Source: Amborella trichopoda
Taxonomy: Eukaryota > Streptophyta > Magnoliopsida > Amborellales > Amborellaceae
Direction of reading: 5' to 3'
Length of the DNA: 64,000 bases
Assembly (NCBI RefSeq): GCF_000471905.2
Contig: NW_006500340.1
Location: forward strand, 129,310-193,309
In this document: piece after piece, positions 54,344 to 64,000 of the stretch
How the letters are laid out: each line of letters starts with the position of its first letter
How positions within the stretch are numbered: the first letter of the stretch is position 1
Program-made: the position numbers and the translations under genes
Notes under the pieces: model-generated
Database searches by the model: none
The model's input: the letters and a program-made list of their open reading frames with translations, nothing else
Told to the model about the DNA's origin: nothing

Positions 54344-56514
54344 AGACTGAGGAAAGAGTATATTTCCAGTAGGGGAGATAAGGTCCGAGTCGGTTTTCGG
54401 GGCTCACTTCGTACAATCGAACACCAATTGGGACATCCTTATAACAATGGTAAATAGTATTATAGTGTACAAACCCTCTTATCATGGGGGAATGATTTCA
54501 TGCAATGGTTGTATAGTAGTATAATACACTTGCACGTATAAGAAACTATGTTTTTGGCATTTATATGACCCAAAATTTTGCACACACGTTATCTTCATCC
54601 TCATGATCAATCCTAAGAAAAATAAAAATTCAATTTGCACTCTAGATTTGGTCAAGATTAGTACACTCGAACAATGAATATCGATCGTCCATTTGATGAA
54701 TTTTAAGATCTAGACCTTAACAAATTCAAAATCACTTTTTTATTTTTCAGTATTGTTAATCTATAACATTATATAAGAATTTTGGGAATAAAAAAAATCT
54801 TTCTGGCTTATATCTAACCATCTGACTAAAATGGATGGTTTATATTAATTGATCTAGAAAAAAACTTTGTAAAGTGTTTTTTTCAAAATTTTATCTTTTG
54901 TAATCGAAAAAAAAGAGTCCACACTTTAAAATTTGTATAATACAAATTTTAGAAGGTGGTTGCATTATACAACGTTGCATACCCCTTCTTATGCATAGAA
55001 TTGTGCACTACCATAGTGCAAAGGGGCGTATTATTAGGCCACCTTCTTCGGTCGAAACACCGATAACGATAATAGCACAGGGGAAGAAGCGCCGGTCACA
55101 GTCCCACCCACCTCACTCCTTTGGTAATCCCCATTTCCCTCACTCTCATCATCCACTTCATTTATTGATCATCCCTGTCTTTGTGGCCTTCAGATCTCTT
55201 GCGTGCGATCTCATCTCTTCTTTTCTCTCTCTCTCTCTCTCTCCGTATTCCCCACTGTACTACTCCTTTCCTGCTTCTGCAATTTTTGCTTCTGTGTGAT
55301 GTAGAGGCCCCTCTCTCTCCCAATCGACTTGTGTTGTTGTAATTTTCTGAGTCTTAGAATAGAATGGGATGCCAATTATTGTTTTTCTTTTTATTTGAGT
55401 ATGGTACAACTGCTGCTTTACATCAACGTAGTTATGCATTGTCTTTCATGGATTCTATTGTCTGTAAATTCTTCGACTTTTTTTTTGTGATATTTTCTTT
55501 GTGAATGCAGCATTTATTTGAATGCTAGTATGATGTTGATGGATGCACCAATGGAACCTCTTTTTGTTAAATTTATATGATGTCATTTTTCTTCGCCTTT
55601 GTTTACCTAATTTTTTCTTGGTGAATTCCTATTTCCTTCCAAAAATGCGTCTTTGCTCTTTGGTATCTTTCCTGCACCACATATGTCATGGCAATAAGAA
55701 ACTTATTATGAGTCTCTACCATGTAAAGTTCCTTCGCTGGAGAGAGAGTGTGTGCGTGTGTGTTGACTGCCCCACATGCAAAAATGAGGGGCCGACATTG
55801 CTGTGATTTGCAATCTGAATAGAGAAGGGTGTGGAAGTGGTTGTAAAATCTGGAAAAAAAGAATAAAAAAAATTGAATGCTACTTTTGGTAGTGGAAAAG
55901 TTGTACTTGTTTGCGAAGGAAATGCTAAAGAAATGGCAATTGAAGGGTCTGAAAAAAAGAGTGGGTCAGATGGAGAGTGTGCAAGAAGGTAAAACTTGAC
56001 ATTGCATTTGCATTATAGGCACCTCTATCATGTCCCACTGCTCGCACTTGTTGAGCCTTGCCAAATTCAGTCTACCTCAAAACAATGGTTTCATCTAAAC
56101 CTGAGGAATTAGGCTATTCTATGATACATATAGAAGGTGAATGCTGCAACACCTTGTTCAAATCTAGTTACAACCTAGTGAATAATGACTAGATAATAAA
56201 TATGCATTCTAGATTGCATATTCAAGTGAACAACATATTGTCCTTGTGTGACACCAAAATGAGAAAAAATATTTAGGTTAGCAATTCAGATTCAATACTT
56301 CTTGTGCTCTAGCATTGCTGCTGTGTCCTTGCTCTAGCATTGCTGCTGTGTCCTTGCTCTAGCATTGCTGCTGTGTCCTTGAGCTGTGCTTTCACTTGGA
56401 TGCGTGATTATGTGTTTGTTTCGTCCTTGGACTAGAACTGTTGTTATTGTGAAGAAGATTGTTCCCTCTCATCTTGTTTATCTTTATTTCTTTTTGATGA
56501 TGTTAACTGTGTTA
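54344..56514. other. Unassigned region with 5'UTR-like pyrimidine patch
   Basis: The part 55,080-55,320 is pyrimidine-rich with a (CT)n run at 55,221-55,242, like a plant promoter or 5'UTR on the plus strand. TTTGTGAATGCAG at about 55,499-55,511 resembles a splice acceptor. No following exon with a recognisable protein was found. A 25-bp unit (GCTCTAGCATTGCTGCTGTG plus TCCTT) is repeated three times at 56,306-56,380. Confidence 0.4.
56306..56380. repeat. 25-bp tandem triplet
   Basis: Three nearly exact units of GCTCTAGCATTGCTGCTGTG plus TCCTT start at 56,306, 56,331 and 56,356. Confidence 0.95.
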
Positions 56515-56667
56515 TATTAAGTAAAAGAAGGTTACAAGTACAACGGTATACCCAAAAAATAGGCTACCCGCAACAGTTGGGTGCCCTATGCAAAAACCCA
56601 CTAGGGACCCAAAAAATCCCAAAGAAATCTATACAATCAATCACAAAGGGGATAATAATAGAAGGGT

Positions 56668-57756
56668 TCAGTAGCTCAAAAAGGTGCCAGGGGACCCCTC
56701 TGAGGTGTTGTTGGAAGCTCCTTCCCTGACGAGAAGGTCAGCATCAGCTTTTTCTTCCCTCCAGACATGCCTGCACAAGATGGTAAGGGTGCTGGAAACA
56801 TGCACTACTTCATCGAAGAGATGGACCAAAAGCCACGAGTAAGGGGAAGAGGCGGAGGCCCAAAAAACAGCGTTCTTGGAGTTGCCTTCGACTACCGACA
56901 AGGACAGCCAAGGCCTTGGCAAAGGTGGAGTCAGCATGGCCGATGAGGATGGAGAAGGAAAGGTGGTTTGTGCGATAGTGAGTTCTGAAAATACCCCTGA
57001 TGCCTGAGGGACCTGGGTTGTCGAGAGCACAACAATCAAAGTTAAGCTTGATGATGCCCCTGTCAGGAGGTCTCCACAAAGAAGAATGAGAGATATTGAT
57101 GGGGCGCAGATTCAGCAAGGCCTGCCAATTCTGGAGGAAATCCGAGAGGGAGAAGTTTCTGAAGGTCTTATGGTGCATGGTTCAGAAGGTAATGAGATTG
57201 AGAATTTTATCAAAGCAGTGTTGAGTCGATCTACTTTCCCCCCTGAATATTCTGTTGTTTCGCTCTAGCCAGATGGTCCAAATTTTGGCAACAATAAAGG
57301 CTCTCCAAAGGATGAGACCAGATTTGGACCATGGGGGATAGTGAAGTCAGAAAGAGGTGGGGAATAGATTCCGGTATAATCCAATTCCATTGAAAAGGTA
57401 TAAAAGTTTACTCCACAGGGTGCCAGCTAAATCACAGTGGAGAAAGAGGTGGTCATTTGTCTTCTTGGCAACGGTGCACATAATGCACCTATTGGTAAGG
57501 GGAGGAATCTTCTGTGGATATGGTCAATGGTAAGGACTCTTTGGGACAGGGCAATCCAGGCAAACGTCTGAATTTTGGGAGGGGAGAAGGAGAACCAGGC
57601 TTTGGCAGCAATGGAAGGGGGGTTGAGAGGGAAGGGAAGCCGGGTGGGCGAGGTGATCTTGTCGTACATGGTGAAAGTACCTGAAGGGGAGGGGGCCCAG
57701 ATAAGCTTGTGATCACCTGAGGGTGGTAGGAAGACTTGATCGAGAAGCGCAGACAA
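56668..57756 (-). pseudogene. L1-C zf-RVT and RNase H
   Basis: PPKIQTFAWIALSQRVLTID (57,756-57,427) marks zf-RVT. GIIKLNFDCCALDNPGPSGI and VEGNSKNAVFWASAS (57,178-56,668) mark RNase H. The Asp and Glu positions of RNase H can still be placed, but the frame is broken between 57,039 and 56,810. Confidence 0.75.
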
Positions 57757-58280
57757 AGCCGTGAACTCTCTCTTGGTCCAGGAGAGCTCTACGGAAGTCT
57801 GGATTCCATGACCTCATGGGATTTCCAAGGGGAAAATAATTAGCCATAATAGTTTGGGGGTTACAAGCGAGGCGAATGAGGAGAGGGAAGAGGTCACGCA
57901 GTGGGGAAGAGGCCAGCCAGAGGTCATTCCAGAAATGACTTTTGTCTCCCACACGAGGATGAATGTGGATGTTTGCATGGAATTGGTCCCGACTTCGAAG
58001 GATGGATCTCCATAAGCCTGAAATACTGCCCGAGGTCCTACGAGGAGGGATCCAATCCTTGCTACTGTAGCAATATTTGTGGCAAATGACTTGTTGCCAG
58101 AGGTGGTCAGATTGGGTGGCGTATCTCCACCACCATTTGCCTAGCACGGCAATGTTGTTGGTTTCAATTTCTGGATGTGAAGACCATCTTGAGCAATGAG
58201 AGAGCTGACCTTATCCCATGCGATGAGGTGGTATTTGTGATCATCAGTCCCGGACCAAAGAAAATATCGCCTGATTTGTT

Positions 58281-59206
58281 TCAATTGGTGTGTGCTGCGA
58301 TTGAGGCCGGTGTATGGAACAAAGACATCTGAAAGATCGGGATATTGGAAAGGGTGGCTTTGACTAAGGTTTTTCTTCCCAAGGGGGAAAGGTATCTACC
58401 CTTCCAACCCGCAAGCCTCCTATCGAATTTGTCGACAATGTGGCGCCATTGATCTAGTCTCGGCATGCCGCGGCACAGGGGCAGTCCAAGGTAATTGGAC
58501 GGGACCCATCATCTTGGTCGTGGCCAAATTGACCTGAAACCGGTAGCGAACTCAAAATGCTTAAAAAACAGGAGGAGAGAGTCGACTTGCTCCAAGGAAG
58601 CATCACAAAAAAGGATGGTATATGGGAGATGATGGGACCCTGAGATGAGGATTGAAAGCCGTGGAGCTAACCACTCAGATAAAATCTAGAGATGGCCTTG
58701 CTGAAAACCTCGGCCACAATGGCAAAAAGGAAGGGTGATAGGGGGTTGCCTTGGCAAAGGCCCCTAGAGGCAGGGAAAAAACCCATGGGGGAACCCTTGA
58801 TAAGGACTGCGAAGTGAGGATTTGAGACAACCCCTCATCCAATGTCTCCAGTGTTGTCCAAAACGCATCATATGTTGAAGAAACTATGTTGAATCTTTTC
58901 AAGGATATCCCAACTGACGTGATCATAAGCCTTCTCCCAATCCAGGTTAATGGCTAGACCTGGGATTTTGGATAGTATACGAGAGTGAATGCATTTGTGC
59001 GCAATGAGGGCTCCATCAAGGATATGCCTATCGTAAACGAAAGCACCTTGTTTAGGGGAGATGACCCAACTGAGGACTTCTTTAAGCTTGGTGACCAGGA
59101 CTTTGGAAAGGATCTTGTAGGAACTGTTTAGCCTGATGGGTCTAAAGTCTTTTAGTTCCTCGGCCCCTTCTTTCTTCGGGATCAAGGCAAGAAAGGTGGC
59201 ATTCAT
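58281..59206 (-). pseudogene. L1-C reverse transcriptase
   Basis: Frames 59,206-58,868, 58,926-58,675 and 58,466-58,281 carry the RT start, the motif A region (DWEKAYDHVSW) and the C-terminal DKFDRRLAGWKGRYLSPLGR block. Motif B (GLCQGNPLSPF) is in a further shifted frame near 58,780-58,730. The YADD motif is not intact. Confidence 0.8.
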
Positions 59207-59335
59207 GGCCTTGCTAATAACCCCACGATAGTGGAACTCAGTGAAGAAGGCAAGGATATCAGGTTTAAAAGTCTCTCATCAAGCTTGGAAGATAGCGACT
59301 GGATATCCATCAGGGCTTTATCGTAAATAGTATTT

Positions 59336-62300
59336 TCTGGTGTATCAAGTAATATATTATATTGGTGTTATTGCCCAAAAATCATCTGTTAAAGCAAGGC
59401 AGGTGAGCTATGCCCCTACCTCTTTTGAGGCTTCACCATCTAAAGGCTTAAAGGCTCAAGTGGTTAGGAGTTCTTATCAAAGAAAGGCAAAGGACATTTC
59501 CATATGGAGATCAGCCAAAAAGTTACAAAGGCACCTCAGCTTGTTTATTATGATAAAACGCATTGCCAAGTTGCCTAGTATGCAGCTGGTGGCAGGCATT
59601 CTAGGAAGGCAAGGGTGATAGACCAATGAGGAAAGATCCGGTCTACGAACCTTGTCTAGAAGGAATTCTTGTTGCTGCAAATAGGGGGTGTTGCTTAGGA
59701 AACAAGAGGATACGAGTTTGTTCATTGATACAATGGTTTCTTTGAAATCTTTCTTTAGATTTATGTATGACCACTCTGGATGGGTTCCTATGTTAGGATC
59801 ACATTGCTATCTGCTTCATCATTTTTACACTTTTGGAGTTGGCTCTTTTGGCCAAAAAATGGAGTCTAATTCCTCCTTCAAATATTGATGTAGCAACTTA
59901 TCAAGGTTTATTTCTTTTTATTTATCAAAAAAAAAAAAAAGTTGGGTTTTAGCTGCGTAGAGTTTTAGGTCCTCTACGTTTTCATAAGAATATATATCTT
60001 TAACCCAAAAAGATGATCAGCTTTTTGAAAGCGATTTTTCTAAGATCTGAAACAATCAATCTCACCATTAGAACTTGGCTAGATTTTGGCAAAAAACGAC
60101 TCATGTTTTCGATGTGACGAAAATGTTGGTGCCTACTTTAACCAAATGCTAAGCTCAACACATCGATTTCTTCCTAAGTGTTTGCTCTACATTCATGGCC
60201 TGCAGATCACTAATGCCACATTTGTATAAGCTGCAATACTGTGGTCTCATGTAATGCAGTGCTGTAACTATTGGTGGTCAAAAGGGTCTCTTTCTTTGCC
60301 TTTGGATGCCCCATATCAATCGAAACACCTTGTTAAAATAGTCTTTGTGGTCATTGGGGAAAGATTGGTGCACTTAATTCCAACAAAGCACTATTGGACC
60401 CGTGTCAATTGTGCTTTGACGGGAATAATGACAGTTGCACAATTTGGACAAGTGCACTTAAAACAAATGATTTCATCGCCCATGGCAATTGCAAAATGAG
60501 AAACATGTGAAGGAAGTACAATTCGGTCACCTCATGGAAATTTTGCTTTCCATTCCCAATGCTCATCTTCACAGATTCATATTGTCCAGAAATAGGACAA
60601 GGATGCAAACCTGCCCCTGCATCTTCCTCAGTGTAAAGGTCTACTATTTTATCTGTCTAGCATGGCTATAATAACTTGGAGGGAATCATATGTGTGAAAT
60701 CCGAAGCCCAAATTGTCAAAAGTAGCATCATCATCACATGATCCGATTCGAACCACTAATCAAGCTTCGCCAATCTAGTTTTTTTATGTGGCAATAATCA
60801 TTGCCAAATAAATCAAAACCAAATCAAGTTGATCTTTTATCGACTTCACACAGGCCCCACCTAAATTTGTAACCATCTCATTTATGATCAAAATTTTGCA
60901 TGAAAATACTAGGTATATCAAGAAAATTCTTCACTCTATATCCATGCTTTATTTCTTCTTGGACAAACAAAAGTAGGAGCTTCAAACATCTGCCCATTAC
61001 ACTTGGCTAAGTGGGAGCTTCCAACATCTGCCCATCACACTTGGCTACAGAACTGTCATGCATCCCATTTGTGTGTCATGATATGGCTTCAGGCAAGTGT
61101 CTCCCAGTTTTAAGTAATCGAAAATTTTGCAGGGACTTTCAACAGAATCAAACATTATTAAATGTGACAAAGCAGTTGCTTAGATGTCCTAGGTCGGGAG
61201 ACATGATTTGATATGTGAACACAGAGAAAAAAGAAAGAGCAATACCAGTGGAACTCTGATTCTAAGTTGGAGCAAATACTTCAAGAATCACCCGCATACC
61301 CATAGAGTGCATGAATGCAGCACAAATTTAGGTCGTCTTCTTAATTTGAATGAGTAATCCAAGAAAAAATAAATATTCTAGGGGATTGGTTATACCTAAG
61401 AGGGAAAATTCTTTCCATTGTGGACGCATTTTTGGAGGATGTAACAGAAAGGGTGTAAGTTGGTAATTGATGCTTGCAGTGTTGTTGGGAAAAAGATTAA
61501 CCTAGCAACAACACCAGCACAAGCTAGAAACAAGGCAAAACGACATTCCATTCTTATTAGTGAATAATATCTGATGATGCATCTGAGGGACCCATAAATG
61601 AGTACGGGGAAAATGAAGCACAGACAGGGAGCAACTCATTTTACATGATCTGAGCGAAGCTGGGCATGGCATGGGATGGCATAGAAACACTGCAGGTTTC
61701 CCACTGGTACAAATCAGCAGCAGCAGAAGTTGAAGATTAGCTGATGACGTTAACTTCTTGTAGCCGCAATTATGTGGAGTAGTTTGGGGCCTGACAAAAC
61801 AACAACAACAACAATAACATTCTCAACAAAAAAAAAAAGCAGCAGCAACAACAACAACTTGATTTATGAATGACTGATGCTTGTGAGGATATGCTAGCTT
61901 TGGTTGCATGACTAGTACTCACAAAGCATCATGAATCAATCCATCAATAACAGGGTTGGGCAGGGTTACTTGCCGCTCTTTGGTTCTTCTTCTTACTTCT
62001 CACATCTTATGTCTCACGACTCTGTACCGTTTCCAACGACACAGCAACCACACCCCTGTGCCCTATCCCTCCGCATTTCACATGGTAACATCTTAGTAAA
62101 CACACAATTAGAAAGTGATACTATTATTATGGCCCATATGTAACAGTATTGCTCATACTATGTGAAAATTTATGGCACCATCTCAAAGGAAATGGTGCTG
62201 TGAACATAGTTGTGTTATTTCCTTAACAAGAAAAAGAATAAGGTGCCCTAACAAAATAGTTGTCTTTTTGTGAACCACCAAGTGAAAGTCCTGTGAACCA

Positions 62301-63999
62301 AAAATTTGTGGGCCAAAAAAAAAGAAAAAAAGGAAATGTGTTTAGGGATCAGATAATTTGCTTCTTCCCTCTCTTTGTACTCCCCTCTAGCCTTCTTTTG
62401 TGACTTGTTCAACTTCACTCATGGTAGAGATATTAGGTTTGTCTTCTCCTACCACCCAAGGCAAGGAATATATACTATGCTTTTCCCTCCATTCAGATTC
62501 TGGTTTTGGCTGTTTTATTGTATTTCGCTTTTCCTTTTGTCACATTTCTCAGTGACTTGCCCCTGAGGGTTTTTTGTACCTTTGTATGTCCTCTTTTCCT
62601 TCACTACAAGGTTATCAGACTCAAAAAAAAAAAGAATCTGGTTTGGTTATTGGCCTTGGGGAATTCTTGCGGGGGTTTAAAAAGGTTTGTAGTTCTGTTT
62701 GCATATCTGGCACTCTAGCTGTTGTGGTCAGGAATAGCCGGTGGATCATGAGAGGCTAGAAGAGCCATATGGTCGATAGTGTTGTCCATACAATGCATAT
62801 GTTAAGGATAAAGATCCCAAAATGTTAGGTATCTTGATCCTGACCTTTGGGATCTTGCTTGTGACCTTAAAGAGCATATATAGTTTAAGACTATACATGT
62901 TCTTAAGGTAGGGATCTATTTGTTCATAACCAGCAAGCACTGCAATGCCTTGGAAATCATCGTTTTGGTCATTATCTTGGTCTTTAAGGTGGGGATCAAG
63001 ATCTCTAATAGTGGAGATCAAGATCTCTAATAGTGGAGATCAAGATCCCAAAATTTAAATATTGAGATCCCTTTCTCGAAACTCAGGATCGATCCGGAGC
63101 GGGATCGCCACCTTGGTTGGGAGATCCTAGCAACTATGTGTGGCAGGTATATATTGAGTTGAATGGGATCTGATGATGTTCTTGGATATGGATGTCACCT
63201 TATTGGGCTATCACCTGTGCCTTCCTCGAATGCTCTCTACGAACTTCACACTATTTGCCTTGGCAATGCATCTTATCATACTGACCTAGGACAAGGGTTC
63301 TTTCCTATTTGTGCTCTTGCTAAGGTGCCTTTGTACTGACCCTTCTTGGCTGATCTCCACTCGAATATTGATGGTAATGCCCTATATATTCCTTTGGTAG
63401 AACTCTGCGCCATTTATGCCTTAAGTCGGTGAATTGTCATCACACTTGGGGGCATGGCGCACCCCCTCTTGCTCTGGGTGATCGCACCGCCTCTTGCTCT
63501 GGGTGATGCTTTCAATGGCCATAGCATGGTGTCGAAATCCCAAAGTTTATGCCTCAAATAGCATGTATCACTCGATACACTAAGAAATACTACTTAGGAT
63601 TTAGAAGATAAGAGGGAACAACATGATAATAGTGGTTGCCAGTCCAAGGACAAAACAAGCACAGAATTACACTCCTATGTGAGAGCACAAGTATTGGGTT
63701 TGAGTGTCCCCCCATCCCCCCCCCCCCCCCCCCCCTTTATTTTATTTTTTTCGGATTTTAGTGCTGCAAATGTTATTCACTTAAATACCTTTTGTAGCAC
63801 GCATTTCGTATTATTTAGTCTTATCCACTAGATTGCAATTGGCTTTTCCCATGGTGTTTATGAACAGAACAGCAAAAATTAGACTACTTTTGGGTAGCCT
63901 TTCCTTTACTTCTCACTGTACTCTTTTATTCACTTATTAAAGGTTAACATTCTAAAAAAAAATTAGACTACTATTTGTTGAACCAAGTGTCACAGCATT
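59336..63999. other. Mostly unassigned right-hand region
   Basis: No complete gene. A poly(A) of about 14 at 59,928-59,940 may end a retrosequence. Short tandem duplications lie at 60,970-61,045 (about 50 bp unit) and 62,998-63,048 (24 bp unit). T-rich stretches ending in poly(A) at 62,340-62,632 and 63,890-63,962 look like LINE 3'UTRs. A poly-C run occupies 63,716-63,735. Short frames have no domain motifs. Confidence 0.4.
63716..63735. repeat. Poly-C run
   Basis: About 19 C in a row, next to T-rich sequence. Long C runs are rare in plant nuclear DNA and error-prone in assemblies. Confidence 0.85.
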
Positions 64000-64000
64000 C

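Larger units (their letters stand above)
56515..59335 (-). mobile_element. L1-C: 5'-truncated L1 LINE, minus strand
   Basis: Reading minus: RT from 59,335 (MNATFLALIPKKEGAEELKD, INLDWEKAYDHVSWDILE, RGLCQGNPLSPFLFAIVAEV, LGLPLCRGMPRLDQW), then RNPDFRR-type linker (58,147-57,713), zf-RVT (57,756-57,427), RNase H (57,178-56,668) and a 3'UTR to about 56,515. The endonuclease is absent, which fits 5' truncation during target-primed insertion. Several frameshifts are present. Confidence 0.85.

Noticed and set aside
54991-55299. 102-codon frame that could be a secreted protein
   Set aside because: It spans a pyrimidine-rich, 5'UTR-like patch and a CT microsatellite; the apparent hydrophobic end is an artefact of CT-rich codons.
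61744-61830. RTE end with a CAA tail
   Set aside because: The TGTAGCCGCAATTATGTGG and CAACAACAA text is suggestive, but the order of parts does not match the clear RTE ends.
63140-63420. Possible decayed LINE RNase H
   Set aside because: A few protein-like stretches occur, but no motif could be placed in any frame.

Overview
This is nuclear DNA from a flowering plant, most likely not a grass. The evidence is two intron-rich genes whose proteins match plant families (DNA topoisomerase I and a UBE2T/UBC37-type ubiquitin-conjugating enzyme), a decayed plastid atpB-atpE insertion, plant L1 and RTE LINEs, short LTR elements and MITEs, AT-rich introns and many microsatellites. I saw no operon, phage, CRISPR array, rRNA gene or convincing functional tRNA gene.

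Layout. Positions 1-28,780 look like one contig that is nearly all repeats. It holds three copies of a dispersed repeat (133-1,372; 3,628-4,917; 14,972-15,290), a decayed L1 (about 5,040-8,965) fused to an RTE 3' end (8,966-9,180), several RTE remnants facing the other way (9,484-11,232), a second decayed L1 (about 11,390-13,860), part of an LTR element with a tRNA-Arg primer-binding site (about 15,650-18,340), a 54-bp minisatellite, a plastid insertion (about 19,680-20,357), a miniature LTR element (20,729-22,186), an unidentified frameshifted reading frame (24,698-24,989) and a decayed tandem array of about 39 bp (25,970-26,500). Both ends of this contig (1-60 and 28,681-28,780) are TACG/AGTA-rich text that looks like sequencing or assembly noise. 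A 20-N gap follows at 28,781-28,800.

Positions 28,801-64,000 hold the two real genes, in tandem on the minus strand. The UBE2T-like E2 (51,745 down to 43,379) is complete: six exons, 319 residues, and a very long third intron filled by an antisense L1 and two MITEs. TOP1 starts with a 5'UTR exon near 39,600 and its coding sequence runs from 36,915 to 29,951 in seven exons (637 residues). The exons for the rest of the catalytic domain, including the active-site Tyr, are not in the window, probably because of the gap. Downstream are more MITEs, a 450-bp tandem duplication, a minus-strand L1 (56,515-59,335) and sequence I could not assign.

The two genes have related roles in general terms: TOP1 relaxes DNA and can form DNA-protein crosslinks, and UBE2T is the E2 of the Fanconi interstrand-crosslink pathway in animals. 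Their adjacency could be chance. I found no clearly new biological system. The best leads are the SUMO-interaction-like motif in the E2 tail, the repeated acidic DKPL motif in the TOP1 N-terminus, a MITE family with perfect 9-bp target duplications, and the assembly break inside TOP1.
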